Origin: Symsagittifera roscoffensis | Lineage: Eukaryota; Xenacoelomorpha; Acoela; Convolutidae | Length of the DNA stretch: 64,000 nt | Direction of reading: 5' to 3' | Assembly (NCBI RefSeq): GCF_963678635.1 | Contig: NC_087068.1 | Location: 32,366,318-32,430,317 of the forward strand | In this document: piece after piece, positions 19,147 to 29,321 of the stretch | Layout: the number at the start of each line of letters is the position of its first letter | Numbering within the stretch: the stretch's first letter is position 1 | Notes under the pieces: generated by a model | Databases searched by the model: none | Told to the model about the DNA's origin: nothing | What the model saw: the letters and a program-made list of their open reading frames with translations, nothing else | Program-made: the position numbers and the translations under genes

Positions 19147-20527
19147 AATTAGTGTAAACCAAAGCCATTTTCGGTACGGGGCTTTTACAAATTCTTCATT
19201 GGAGATTTTGATAAAGTCCCAGTTTTGGAAACAATTATGTCATCTTACACACAAGAAGTATTCCCTTATTTACTTATGTAAACAATCTACTACATTCTCT
19301 ATTCTCGAACTGTGAAGTTTATTTTAACAATACAATGGTTTATAATGCCAATGGATTATATCCTCATAAGGCACAGATATCGAACGAATTCAACTCGTCA
19401 GCAGTGAGTAATAAAGGAATTCTTGCTTGTCATGGATACAGTTTTGAAGAAAATCCTGATGCATTTGATATGTATCCATTCACTGATAGAGCAAACTCCT
19501 TGGGAACAGGGATAACTTTTTCACTCTATGGGAGGCTCGCCATTGATTTGTTTACTTGCGAAAAACTGTTGCTACCAAATACCAAAGTTCGAATTAAACT
19601 TATTCGAGCTAGACCTAATTTTTACATGTTATCTGATAATCCAAATGTCAGTCTGAAAATAGTTGATTGTTCGTTGTTTACTAGAAGAATTTTAGTTGCT
19701 GAACCTAATCATCAATACTTGCAATGGAATCTGGAAAGAGAACCTGCTCAATACAATTACATGGAAACTATAGCAAGAACCTTTATCATTCCATCTCGTC
19801 AAAACCAATTCATACAAGAAAATATATTCAATAACGCTCCAATAAGAAGAGCAGCTGTTGCAATGAATACAAATTCAGCTGTTGCAGGTTCTTTTTATGA
19901 AAATCGTTTCAATTATCAACAATTTCATTTGAGAGAGCTTAGAATTATTCGGGGTGGAAGAGCAATTATTTCATTAGATACAACTTCTCCTTGTCGACCC
20001 TATGTTACAACAATGAAAGCAATGCAGTTTAACAAAGATTTTCCAGCTCTTCCTATGGAAGATTTTCAAAATCACTATATTCTAGTTTTCGACTTGACTT
20101 CACTACAGGTTGCTGCTGAACAGTTGCATAATCCAGAACTTAGTGGAGAAAGCTTGAGATTAGAAATATTTTTTCAGTTTCCCTTGGAGCATGTAACGGA
20201 AGTGACTTTTTTCCCTTGGGAGAAAGACTATCGAATGTTCAAATTGACAAATTCGGAACATTCGCTAAAAATGTTTAGTTTTTTTGAGTTTTCAGGTTCC
20301 TATAAAAATATTGTAGCTTTTTTGAGACTTTTCATTGTGATTGTCTCTGTACTATATAATTTGTTTTTCTTCAGACCTAAATCTCCAGAAAAAGCAGCTA
20401 ATGAATGCTGTTTAATTGAAAACCCAAGACATTTCTTCAACCTAGACTGTAAATCAGTGTTCAACAAATTTTGTCCAGTTCACAAGTTTTGTGTATGACA
20501 CTTTGTTGATTCAGTACCTAAATGCGA
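19147..20527 (+). pseudogene. Major capsid protein (double jelly roll), P1, deleted
   Basis: Relative to the intact P2 gene, P1 has lost the start codon (ATT for ATG near 19149), one T near 19210 and about 190 bp at about 19266. From 19335 to 20498 the frame is open and matches P2 closely (for example PNHQYLQWNLEREPAQYNY). A TGA at 20496-20498 (TGG in P2) cuts the Cys-rich tail. It would not encode a functional capsomer. Confidence 0.9.
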
Positions 20528-20595
20528 GTAAGTCAATAACTTTAGGATTTTCCATGCTAAATTACAATATCATACTTTCTATTTCTTTGTTTCAG
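20528..20595 (+). other. Probable 68-nt intron at the end of the capsid gene (P1)
   Basis: Donor GCGA|GTAAGTC and acceptor TTTCTTTGTTTCAG|ATG. Splicing would keep the capsid-tail frame and add ten residues with two more Cys before a TAA that overlaps the protease start. In P2 the donor is GTAATT, probably dead. Confidence 0.5.
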
Positions 20596-20621
20596 ATGTA
20601 AATCAGCTAACATTTGCGAAA

Positions 20622-21110
20622 ATGGATAATTTTTCACTTCTGCAAATTATTGAAAACATTCCTGAACTCAGGATCAAGTACATGGGATCTTACCCCTCTG
20701 ATAAAGTACCTCAACTAACAAAATACTCTTTTGCAATTGTTAACTCAGCTCCAAGCAATGATAGAGGGGAGCACTGGATCATGATGGCTCGACTGGATAA
20801 AACTTACTATTTTGCTGATTCTTTGGGTCGGAAAAGAACAACTTATTCCTTTCTAACAAAAAAGTATCGGCGAATGGTTCCTCGAAAGCTACAAAAAACT
20901 GATAATTTGTGTGGATTTTACGCAATTTATTCAGCATTTCTTCTTTTTAAATTCTACCAGACAAACTTGAATAATATTCATGATGTGCATGTTTTGAATT
21001 TTATAAGTAATTTTATGTATATTTGTAGTTTTTTTTCATTTGGAAGTGTAAATTATGGCAGTAAGTTTACTATACGATGCAGTGATTTATATACTTTCCT
21101 TGTAATTTAA
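20622..21110 (+). CDS. Adenain/Ulp1-type cysteine protease, P1
   Basis: Virion maturation protease of Polintons. Catalytic residues are visible: His51 (GEHWIMMARL), Asp66 (FADSLG), Gln91 (RKLQ) and Cys97 (NLCGFYAIYSAFLLF). The family is normally about 130 residues. Here the frame runs about 30 codons further because the TAA that ends the P2 frame (tatgtaa) is TAT in P1, so the C-terminus translates into the TIR (IRCSDLYTFLVI). The core is complete and could be active. The ATG follows the capsid-tail intron. Confidence 0.88.
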   Translation: MDNFSLLQIIENIPELRIKYMGSYPSDKVPQLTKYSFAIVNSAPSNDRGEHWIMMARLDKTYYFADSLGRKRTTYSFLTKKYRRMVPRKLQKTDNLCGFYAIYSAFLLFKFYQTNLNNIHDVHVLNFISNFMYICSFFSFGSVNYGSKFTIRCSDLYTFLVI

Positions 21111-21632
21111 ACTTTTTTTCTCAAAAAACTTGACTTTTGTCGAAGTCTCTGTAGGTTTCAGCATTGTTTCAATTAATAGAAAGTAAAAGTATCTAATAAA
21201 TTTTCATTAGATCAAATTAAACAAAATCTTATCGTGTTTTGAACTTTTTCGAAAAAATTTTAAATTTTTTTGATTAAAATTCCAAGTTTTTGCACAAAAT
21301 CTTACCATTGACTTGCCATCCACCAAAAAAACCTAATATATAATCTTAATTCAACACGTAATTAACAATCAATTGTTCCCAATTAGGTAACGCGCGCCGA
21401 GATTTTTGCGAAAAAATTAGAAAAAAACCAAAAAATTTTTGTTTTTCTTTCTCTTACCATCACACTGAAACCTTACCATCGGTGTTCCCTATCTCCCTAT
21501 CTTAATACATTGTAGACTCTATACCCATTAGTAATACATAGCCTGCAGACCGGATGCTCAATTCCCTATCTTAATACATGTGAGTCTGCAGGGTCCCCCC
21601 CCCCCCCCCCCACTTCAGCTCCAACATCTACT
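21057..21632. repeat. Right terminal inverted repeat of P1
   Basis: Reverse complement of 1430-1925. It includes a 17-C run (21595-21611), two reverse copies of the 20-bp ATGTATTAAGATAGGGAATA motif (near 21500 and 21561) and about 70 bp around 21303-21370 that the left TIR has lost. It ends CCAACATCTACT at 21632. Confidence 0.85.
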
Positions 21633-21638
21633 ACTAGT
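21633..21638. repeat. 6-bp target site duplication, right (ACTAGT)
   Basis: Partner of 1424-1429. The bases beyond it (tgatgataaatta) are the reverse complement of the bases before the left copy (taatttatcatca), so the pre-insertion site was itself a palindrome. Confidence 0.7.
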
Positions 21639-24600
21639 TGATGATAAATTAGTTTTTTGCTGCGTTTGCATCCTTCTCCATCCTTCAATTTTAGCGAACA
21701 ATGATGATAAAAAATGATTATTCCCCCGCTTAATCTAATAACGGAAGACGTTTGAGCAGCAGATAAGAGCGTTTAAAGCCCCGAAGAGCACTTATGTGCT
21801 GTCCAAATGCGTTTCCCATCATATTTAACAACAATTAATTAATAAAATGATAGGTTTTGCTGAATATATTGAGGAAAAACGTTGAAACAGCAGATATGTG
21901 CATTTCAGGGACTCAAAAAAGGTTCAAAAATAAATGATTTGATCTCGCTTAAAATGTCATTGGAAGACGTTTGGATAGCAGGTATGATCTTTTCAGGCAC
22001 TGAAACGCACATATCTGCTGAGCGTATTTGATGAGTCTGCTGTCCTATTAACCTATGGGTTTTTCAGGCTCTTGAACGCACATATCTGCTTTCCAAACCT
22101 CTTTCCCATTGTAATAAGCAAAAACAATCGGTTTATCAAATAATTTTTTTTTAATAATTATGATGGGAAAAGACTTTGGGAAAAGACATGATGGGAAAAC
22201 TAAATATATTGAGGAAAGACGTTGAAACAGCATATATGTGCTTTTCAGATTCTGAAGCACATATCTGCTCTCCAAACGTCTTCTTTCATCATAAATAGTC
22301 ATAACATTTGATAAACTGAATATTTTGCATTGGGAAAGACGTTGCAAGCAGATATGTGCGTTTGGGGGTCTGAAATACACATGTCTGCTGTCCTTACGAC
22401 TTCTATTTTCACATCTAGCAAAAAAAATGATTCAGCAAAAAATATAGTTTGCTAAATATGACATAAGAAGACCTTTAGACATCAGATATGCGCGTTTGGG
22501 GCCCAAAAATGCACTTAGTGCTGTCCCGACGTCTTTTACCATCTTGATTAGAAAATTTTTTTTTAGTTGATGAAAAAATGTATTTTTTGCTGAACCTGAT
22601 GGGGAGAGACGTTTGAACAGCAGATATTTGTGTTTCAGGCTTTAAAACGCATATCTGATGGCCGATGTCTTTCCTCATCATATTTAGCGAAAAAAACATA
22701 TTTTGCTAATAAATTAATTTTTGGCTGCGTTTGCATCCTTTTGCATCCTTCAATTTTAGCGAACAATGATGATAAAAAATGTTTATTCCTTCGCTTAATC
22801 TAATAACGGAAGACGTTTGAGCAGCAGATAAGATCGTTTAAAGCCCCGAAAACATTTATGTGCTGTCCAAATGCGTTTCCCATCATATTTAACAACAATT
22901 AATTGATAAAATAATAGGTTTTGCTAAATTTATTGAGGAAAGACGTTGAAACAGCAGATAGGTGCATTTCAGGGACTCGAAAAAAGGTTCAAAAATAAAT
23001 GATTTGATCTCGCTTAAAGTGTCATTGGAAGACGTTTGGATTGCAGCTATGATCCTTACAGGCACTGAAACGCACATATCTGCTGAGCGTATTTGAGGAG
23101 TCTGCTGTCCTATTAATCTATGGGTATTTCAGGCTCTTGAACACACTTATCTGCTTTCCAAATTTCGTTTCCATTGTAATAAGCAAAAACAATTGGTCTA
23201 TCAAATAATTTTTTAAAAATAATTATGATGGGAAAAGACTTTGGGAAAAGACATGATGGGAAAACTAAATATATTGAGGAAAGACGTTGAAACAGCATAT
23301 ATGTGCTTTTCAGATTCTGAAGCACATATCTGCTCTCCAAATGTCTTCTTTCATCATAAATAGTCAAAACATTTGATAAACTGATTATTTTGCATTGGGA
23401 AAGACGTTGCGAGCAGATATGTGCGTTTGGGGGTCTGAAATACACATGTCTGCTGTCCTTACGACTTCTATTTTCACATCTAGCGAAAAAAATGATATAG
23501 CAAAAAATATAGTTTGCTAAATATGACATAAAAAGACCTTTAGACATCAGATATGCGCGTTTGGGGCCCAAAAATGCACTTAGTGCTGTCCCGACGTCTT
23601 TTCCCATCTTGATAAGAAAAACTTTTTTTAGTTGATGAAAAAATGTATTTTTTGCTGAACCTGATAAGGAGAGACGTTTGAACAGCAGATATTTGTGTTT
23701 CAGGCTTTAAAACGCATATCTGATGGCCGATGTCTTTCCTCGTCATATTTAGCGAAAAAAACATATTTTGCTAATAAATTAATTTTTGGCTGCGTTTGCA
23801 TCCTTCTGCATCCTTCAATTTTAGCGAACAATGATGATAAAAAATGTTTATTCCTTCGCTTAATCTAATAACGGAAGACGTTTGAGCAGCAGATAAGAGC
23901 GTTTAAAGCCCCGAAAACATTTATGTGCGGTCCAAATGCGTTTCCATCATATTTAACAACAATTAATTGATAAAATAATAGGTTTTGCTAAATTTATTGA
24001 GGAAAGACGTTGAAACAGCAGATAGGTTCATTTCAGGGACTCGAAAAAAGGTTCAAATTTAAATGATTTGATCTCGCTTAAAATGTCATTGGAAGACGTT
24101 TGGATAGCAGCTATGATCCTTACAGGCACTGAAACGCACATATCTGCTGAGCGTATTTGATGAGTCTGCTGTCCTATTAACCTATGGGTATTTCAGGCTC
24201 TTGAACACACTTATCTGCTTTCCAAATTTCGTTTCCATTGTAATAAGCAAAAACAATTCTGTTTATCAAACAATTTGTTTTTTAAAAATTTGATGGGAAA
24301 AGACGTTTGGGAAAAGGCATGATGGGAATATTAAATATAACGAGGAAAGACATTGAAACAGCAGATATGTGCATTTCAGGTACTCGAAAAAAGGTTCATA
24401 AAAAAGGCTTTTTTTGCTTAAAATGTCATGGGAAGACGTTTGGATAGCAGGTCTGATCTTTTCAGGCTTTGAAACGCACATATTCGCTGAGCGTATTTGA
24501 TGAGTCTGCTGTCCTATTAACCTATGGGTTTTTCAGGCTCTTGAACGCACATATCTGCTTTCCAAACGTCTTATCCATTGTAATAATAAAAAACAATTTT

Positions 24601-26744
24601 GTTTATCAAATAATTTAATTGTTAATATTTATGATGGGAAATAATCTTTTCCATTTTTTAAAATTATTACAATAGAAAATACGTTTGGAAAGTAGATATA
24701 TGGGTTCAAGAGCCTGAAATACCCATAGGTTAATAAGACAGCAGACTAATCAAATACGCTCAACAGATATGTGCGTTTCAGTGCCTGAAAGGATCATACC
24801 TGCTATCCAAACGTCTTCCCATGACATTTTGATATTCCCATCATGTCTTTTCCCATCATAATCATTAAAACGAAATTTATTTGATAAACCAAATTGTTTT
24901 TGATTATTACAATGGAAAAGACGGTTGAAAAGCAGGTATGTACGTTCAAGATCCTGAAAGACCCATAAGTTGATAGGACAGCAGACTCATGAAATTTTTT
25001 CCGCCAAATGTTACAAGGAAGTTAATTGGACAGCAGATATAAGTGTTTCGGGGCTAGAAACGCATATATCTGCTCTCAAGAGCTCTTCCGCCATTACAAT
25101 AAGCGAAAAACGGCTTCATAAATAATTTATTTTTTTCCGCAATGTATAAAAAAGGAAGAATTTTGGACATCAGCTATGAGCGTTTCAGGCCGTGAAACCC
25201 ACATATCTGCTGTCATAACGTCTTTTCCCATTATAGTTAGCAAAAAACAATTGAGTTGATTAGGTATATTTTTGTTTATTACAATGGAAAGACGTTTGAA
25301 AAGCAGATAAGTGCGTTTAAAGGCCTGAAACACGCACATCTGCTGTCCCTACGGCTTCTATTTTTTTAATTAGCAAAAAATTGATACAGCAATAATTGTT
25401 TTTTTTCTGCTTAATATGACAGGGAAGACGTTTGGACAGCAGATAAGAGCGTTTAGGCCCTGAAACGCTCTTATCTGCTGTCCAAAGGGCTTCCCCATTG
25501 TACTCAACAATAAAACAACAATTAACTGATGAAATGATAGTTTTGCTAAATATAATGGGGGAAGAATTTTGGACAGCAGATATGTGCATTACAGGAACTG
25601 AAACTAAGTTATCTGCTCTCCAAACGTCTTCTCCCAAAAAAAACAAAAAAAAAACTTGGTTGAACCCAGAGTTGAAAAATATTTTCAAGCTCTTTAGCAA
25701 AACAAACCAAACTGTTGCTGTGGTGATTTTGTTTGCAAAATTATTTTCGTGGTGATTCCCATTGTGTTCCCCATCAAAATCAACATATTAAATAATTAAT
25801 ATTTTTAGGTGAACAAGATGAAAAAGTATTTGACAGCAGTTACGGGCGTTTCAGAAAAAACACCACATATCTGCTCTCCAAACGTCTTCTTTTATCATCA
25901 ATAATAAGAAAAATAATGCAACTCAAAATTAAAAAGTGTTTTTCAAGTTATTTAGCAAAACAGATTAGTTAATTGATGAGATAAACATCTTGCAAAGTTT
26001 TTTGGGAGAAGAATTTTGAACAGCAGTCCTGTGCGTTTCAGTGCTCTACGAATTTTCAGTGTTTCAGTGCTGAGCGTTTCAGTCTCTGCTGTACCTACGT
26101 CTTCTACTATCATGTTCGGTGAGAAAAATGATTCAACATTGGAAGTTTTTTTCTGCAAAATCTGGCGGGATCAGAAAATTTGACAGCAGCTATGCGCCTT
26201 TGAAGCCCTGAAACGCACTTACTGCTGTTCAATGCCCGAAAGGCTTTTTTATTCGGTCTGTATGTTTTCCCCATCATAACTAACGGAAAAATCAATTTAT
26301 CAACTCGATTTATCGATTTTTTTGCTATATATGAGGGGGCAGACTTTTGGACACCGAAAATGTGCGTTTCAAGACCGGCATTACGCCTGATACTTGCTTT
26401 CCAAAAGTGAGCAAAAAAACAATTAAAGATGATTCGATCTTCTTTGATAAAATTGACAGAAGAAGATGTTTAGACATCAGATATGCGCGTTTGGGACCCA
26501 AAAATGCACTTAGTGCTGTCCCGACGTCTTTTCCCATCTTGATAAGAAAAAAATTTTTTGTTGATGAAACAATATTTTTTGATGAACGTGATGGGAAGAG
26601 ACGTTTGAACAGCAAATATTTTAGTTTCAGGCACTAAAACGCATATCTGCTGGCCGATGTCTTTCCTCGTCATATTAGCAAAAAAAAATATAGTTTCGTA
26701 ATAAATTAACTTTTTGCTGCGTTTGCATCCTTCTGCATCCTTCA
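21639..26744. repeat. Palindromic satellite array between P1 and P2
   Basis: About 37 units of about 135 bp in plus orientation. Clear cores lie near 25188, 25323, 25454 and 25593; the one at 25420-25490 is a near-perfect palindrome of about 70 bp. A roughly 1.07-kb block (21.6-22.7 kb) is repeated at 22.7-23.75 kb with high identity. Open frames such as 23113-23607 are by-products of the repeat. No gene seen. Confidence 0.88.
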
Positions 26745-26755
26745 ATTGATGTAGT

Positions 26756-27165
26756 ATGGATCAGTTTGTTCTAATTCCTTACTCAATTTATCAATCACAA
26801 AGCATACTTCCAAAAAAAAAAAATTGGAACAAAAGCAAGAAAAACAGGAGATTGTACCAAAAAATTTTGATTCTATTTACAGTGCTGTAAATGCAAAGTT
26901 GAAAACGAGTAACAATAAGCACCTTATTGATTTAATTTTGAACTCTCCTAGAATTAGACTAAGTCAGTCAGAAAATATCATATTAGATAATCGAGACACA
27001 AAAGAATCAATTGTTGACTTTGTGTGTGCACTAAAACGAAAAAATATCGACTTTCCCGATATTTACTTTACCATTTTGGAAGCAACTCAAATTCCACCTA
27101 AACTTGTTGCCAACAAGAATGCCAAAGCGAAAGACAGAGGAACTTGGATCCCTTTCAAAATCTGA
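26756..27165 (+). pseudogene. Unrecognised protein upstream of integrase (P2), frame broken in an A run
   Basis: Same gene as 16583-16994. The ATG at 26756 and the long frame from 26824 are separated by a 12-A run (26812-26823) that leaves them out of phase by one base in the opposite sense to P1. Otherwise almost identical. Confidence 0.5.
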
Positions 27166-28059
27166 AAAGGTAAGTCTGAACAGATTGTATTCTAGGGGTA
27201 GAGCTGCCTACGGTTCTGTGCGAAACTTGAGTAAAGCAAGCGGATTGTCAAAAAAGAAAGTAGAAGAGTTTTTACAAACCAAGACATCGTATACAAAATT
27301 TGGTCCCCCAATCAGACGTTTTCGAAGGCTTCAAGCATTTTCAAAATATATAAATGAAATTTGGTGTATGGATTTGGCATTTGTGGACAAACTAGCGAGT
27401 CAAAACAAGGGAGTCAAATATCTATTGGTTGCGGTTGATGTTTTTTCGCGATTTGTCAGAGTTCAAACAATGAAAACTAAATATGCCAAAGACACTTTGC
27501 AAGCTTTCAAAAAAATTATTTCTCAAAAAAACACTCCTGAAAAGCTTTGGGTTGATAAAGGAACGGAATATGGAGGAATTTTCAAAAAATTTTGCAAGGA
27601 AAAAGCATTGAAGTTTACTCGACCATGAGTGAAACAAAAGCTGCATTTGCAGAGAGAGCCATTCAATCATTAAAACAAATTATTTACCGCTACATAGAAG
27701 ATCATGGTGAAAAATTCATTAACAAGTTGCCGCAATTTGTGTCTACAATGAATTGTCGCATCAATAGATCTATTGGTAAATCACCAAGAGATGTCAAGAA
27801 TACTGATTTCCTCTCAATTTTGTACAATAAACCTCTAACAAGGTATAAGAAACTAAAATTCAAAGTTGGAGACAGAGTGAAAATTTCAAAGAATGATATT
27901 CCGTTCCGAAAAGGATATAAACCACAATTTACAGATGAAATTTTTGAAATTTCACCAGTCTCTACAAAAAAGCCTCCAACATACATCATCAAAGATCTCG
28001 ACAAAGAGGAAATTCTTGGAAAATTTTATGAAAAAGAGCTTAGAAAATGTTCTGATTAA
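27119..28059 (+). pseudogene. Retroviral-type integrase, P2, frame-shifted
   Basis: The frame is open from the ATG at 27119 past both catalytic Asp motifs (MDLAFVDK, VDKGTEYGG) to a 5-A run at 27600-27604 (6 A in P1), after which it ends in 9 codons. The Glu motif and C-terminal domain continue in the next frame to 28059. WCMDLAF replaces P1's WWMDLAF. The P2 lesion differs from that of P1. Confidence 0.92.
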
Positions 28060-28101
28060 AGGTAAATAATTTTTAAACTAAATTTTTACCGATCAGTTGT
28101 C

Positions 28102-28929
28102 ATGGATTCTTTCACTATTGAGTTGGTTTCCAACGCTTCTTTTAATTGTTATCCGAATAATAGTCTTAGTTCTTTTACAATTTATCTACCTGAACAAATA
28201 CATTTGAAAGGAGAATGGGAGGTTGCTATTTCAGAAATATCATACCCTTCTTTGTACCAAAATGTTACAGAGGGAAAGTTTACATTCGTAGATGGAAGAG
28301 AAAGTTCTGAGGAGAAAAGAAAGAATGTACCGATGAACATTGAACCAGGATTGTATCCAAGTGTTGTTGATATAGTTGTAGCCATGAACAACAAAATTCG
28401 AGAACGTCTAGGAGCTCAAGTTTTTGAATATAACGGAATCTATGTATCAGTAGATAAAATTACACAAAAAGTTGCTGTTCATTTACCTGAGAGTCAATCA
28501 GTGTTTATAATTCAGAGTGCTGATTTGAGCCACATTTTTGGTTGTGATCTAGAAGAAAATCAAACAGGGGTTATAATGAAAAGAAAAGGTCCACATTATC
28601 CTCAGTATTCTTACGACATTATAAGAATACATTCCCTAATGATATACAGTGATATTCTAGAATATAAAATAGTTGGTGATGCAAAAACTCCCTTATTGCG
28701 TTGTATTCCATTTATCTCCAAAGTGAAGAGTGGAGATATAATTTCTACAGGACAGTACATGAATTATCAATCATTTACAAATTTAGAGTTTAAAAAGCTG
28801 TTGAAAAATTCTTTCCATAGTATCAAGATAGAACTAAGAGATAGTACAGGCGAAAAAATTCCTTTTGTGTCCGTAGGAATCACTCGAGTTGTTCTCTTGT
28901 TCCGCAAGATTTCGAAAAATCATTTTTGA
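28102..28929 (+). CDS. Penton (minor capsid) protein, P2, intact
   Basis: 275 residues, complete. The N-terminus reads MDSFTIELVSNASFNCYPN; the middle has EWEVAISEISYPSLYQN and DLSHIFGCDLEEN; the C-terminal strand region ends VSVGITRVVLLFRKIS. Length and pattern match Polinton penton proteins, which form the pentameric vertices of the predicted capsid. It is preceded at 28091 by the initiator-like GATCAGTTG and followed 17 bp later by the basic-protein ATG. Expected partners are the capsid and protease downstream. Confidence 0.88.
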   Translation: MDSFTIELVSNASFNCYPNNSLSSFTIYLPEQIHLKGEWEVAISEISYPSLYQNVTEGKFTFVDGRESSEEKRKNVPMNIEPGLYPSVVDIVVAMNNKIRERLGAQVFEYNGIYVSVDKITQKVAVHLPESQSVFIIQSADLSHIFGCDLEENQTGVIMKRKGPHYPQYSYDIIRIHSLMIYSDILEYKIVGDAKTPLLRCIPFISKVKSGDIISTGQYMNYQSFTNLEFKKLLKNSFHSIKIELRDSTGEKIPFVSVGITRVVLLFRKISKNHF

Positions 28930-28946
28930 TTCAAACTTCATACTAA

Positions 28947-29321
28947 ATGGTTGCTCAAAATTCAGCTGATTTCCCTATTTTTTGAGGACATGCCAGACAG
29001 CGTGGAAGAGGTTTTGGAGCTCTTGCACAAACTCTTGGGAGAACTGCAATCCCCTCTATTAAAAAATATATAGTCCCAGCTGCGAAAAGAATTGGGGCAG
29101 ATTTGTTTGAAATCGCTGCTCCAGAGATTGGGGAAGTTGTTAGTGGACGTAAAAAACTCAAAACATTTGCAAAAGATGTGGGAACAAAAACAGTTCGGAA
29201 ATAATTGGGAGGTGGAAAAAAGAAATCTAAGCGTAGAACAGCTAGAACCAGATCCATTTCTCGAAAAAGTAGATCAAAAAACAGTCGCTCTCGCAAAGAT
29301 ATTTTTGACAATATAAAATGA
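28947..29321 (+). pseudogene. Basic core-like virion protein, P2, two stops
   Basis: Same gene as 18778-19146. It shares the TGA after 12 codons (28983-28985) and adds a private TAA at 29202-29204 (CAA in P1). An extra T near 29302 alters the last codons; in that frame the stop overlaps the capsid ATG as ATGA at 29318, probably the ancestral arrangement. Confidence 0.65.

Larger units (their letters stand above)
1430..21632. mobile_element. Maverick/Polinton element P1, about 20.2 kb
   Basis: The element begins AGTAGATGTTGG and ends CCAACATCTACT, has terminal inverted repeats of about 0.5 kb and a 6-bp target duplication. It carries the Polinton hallmark set: protein-primed PolB, retroviral-type integrase, packaging ATPase, adenain-like protease, penton and major capsid protein. 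PolB is on the minus strand at the left; nearly all other genes point right. Several genes are broken (PolB, integrase, penton, capsid), so P1 is unlikely to be autonomous. An internal tandem duplication of about 3.3 kb lengthens it. A truncated relative (P2) lies 5 kb to the right. Confidence 0.93.

Noticed and set aside
1421-21641. tcaact / agttga as target duplication of P1
   Set aside because: They are reverse complements, not direct repeats; shifting the boundary gives the proper direct duplication ACTAGT with AG...CT ends.
22048-23764. Many open frames of 60-165 codons in the satellites (for example 23113-23607, 34722-35207, 25317-25700)
   Set aside because: They recur on both strands with the repeat, start at non-ATG codons in several cases, and have no domain features; they are by-products of a unit of about 135 bp (45 codons).
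21639-26744. CRISPR-like array of short palindromic repeats
   Set aside because: Units are diverged, spacers are themselves repeated, no cas genes are present and the genome is eukaryotic.
16639-26823. Programmed ribosomal frameshift at the A run before the integrase
   Set aside because: P1 and P2 are out of phase in opposite directions and run lengths differ (9 with an interrupting C, 12), which fits indel error or decay better than a conserved recoding site.
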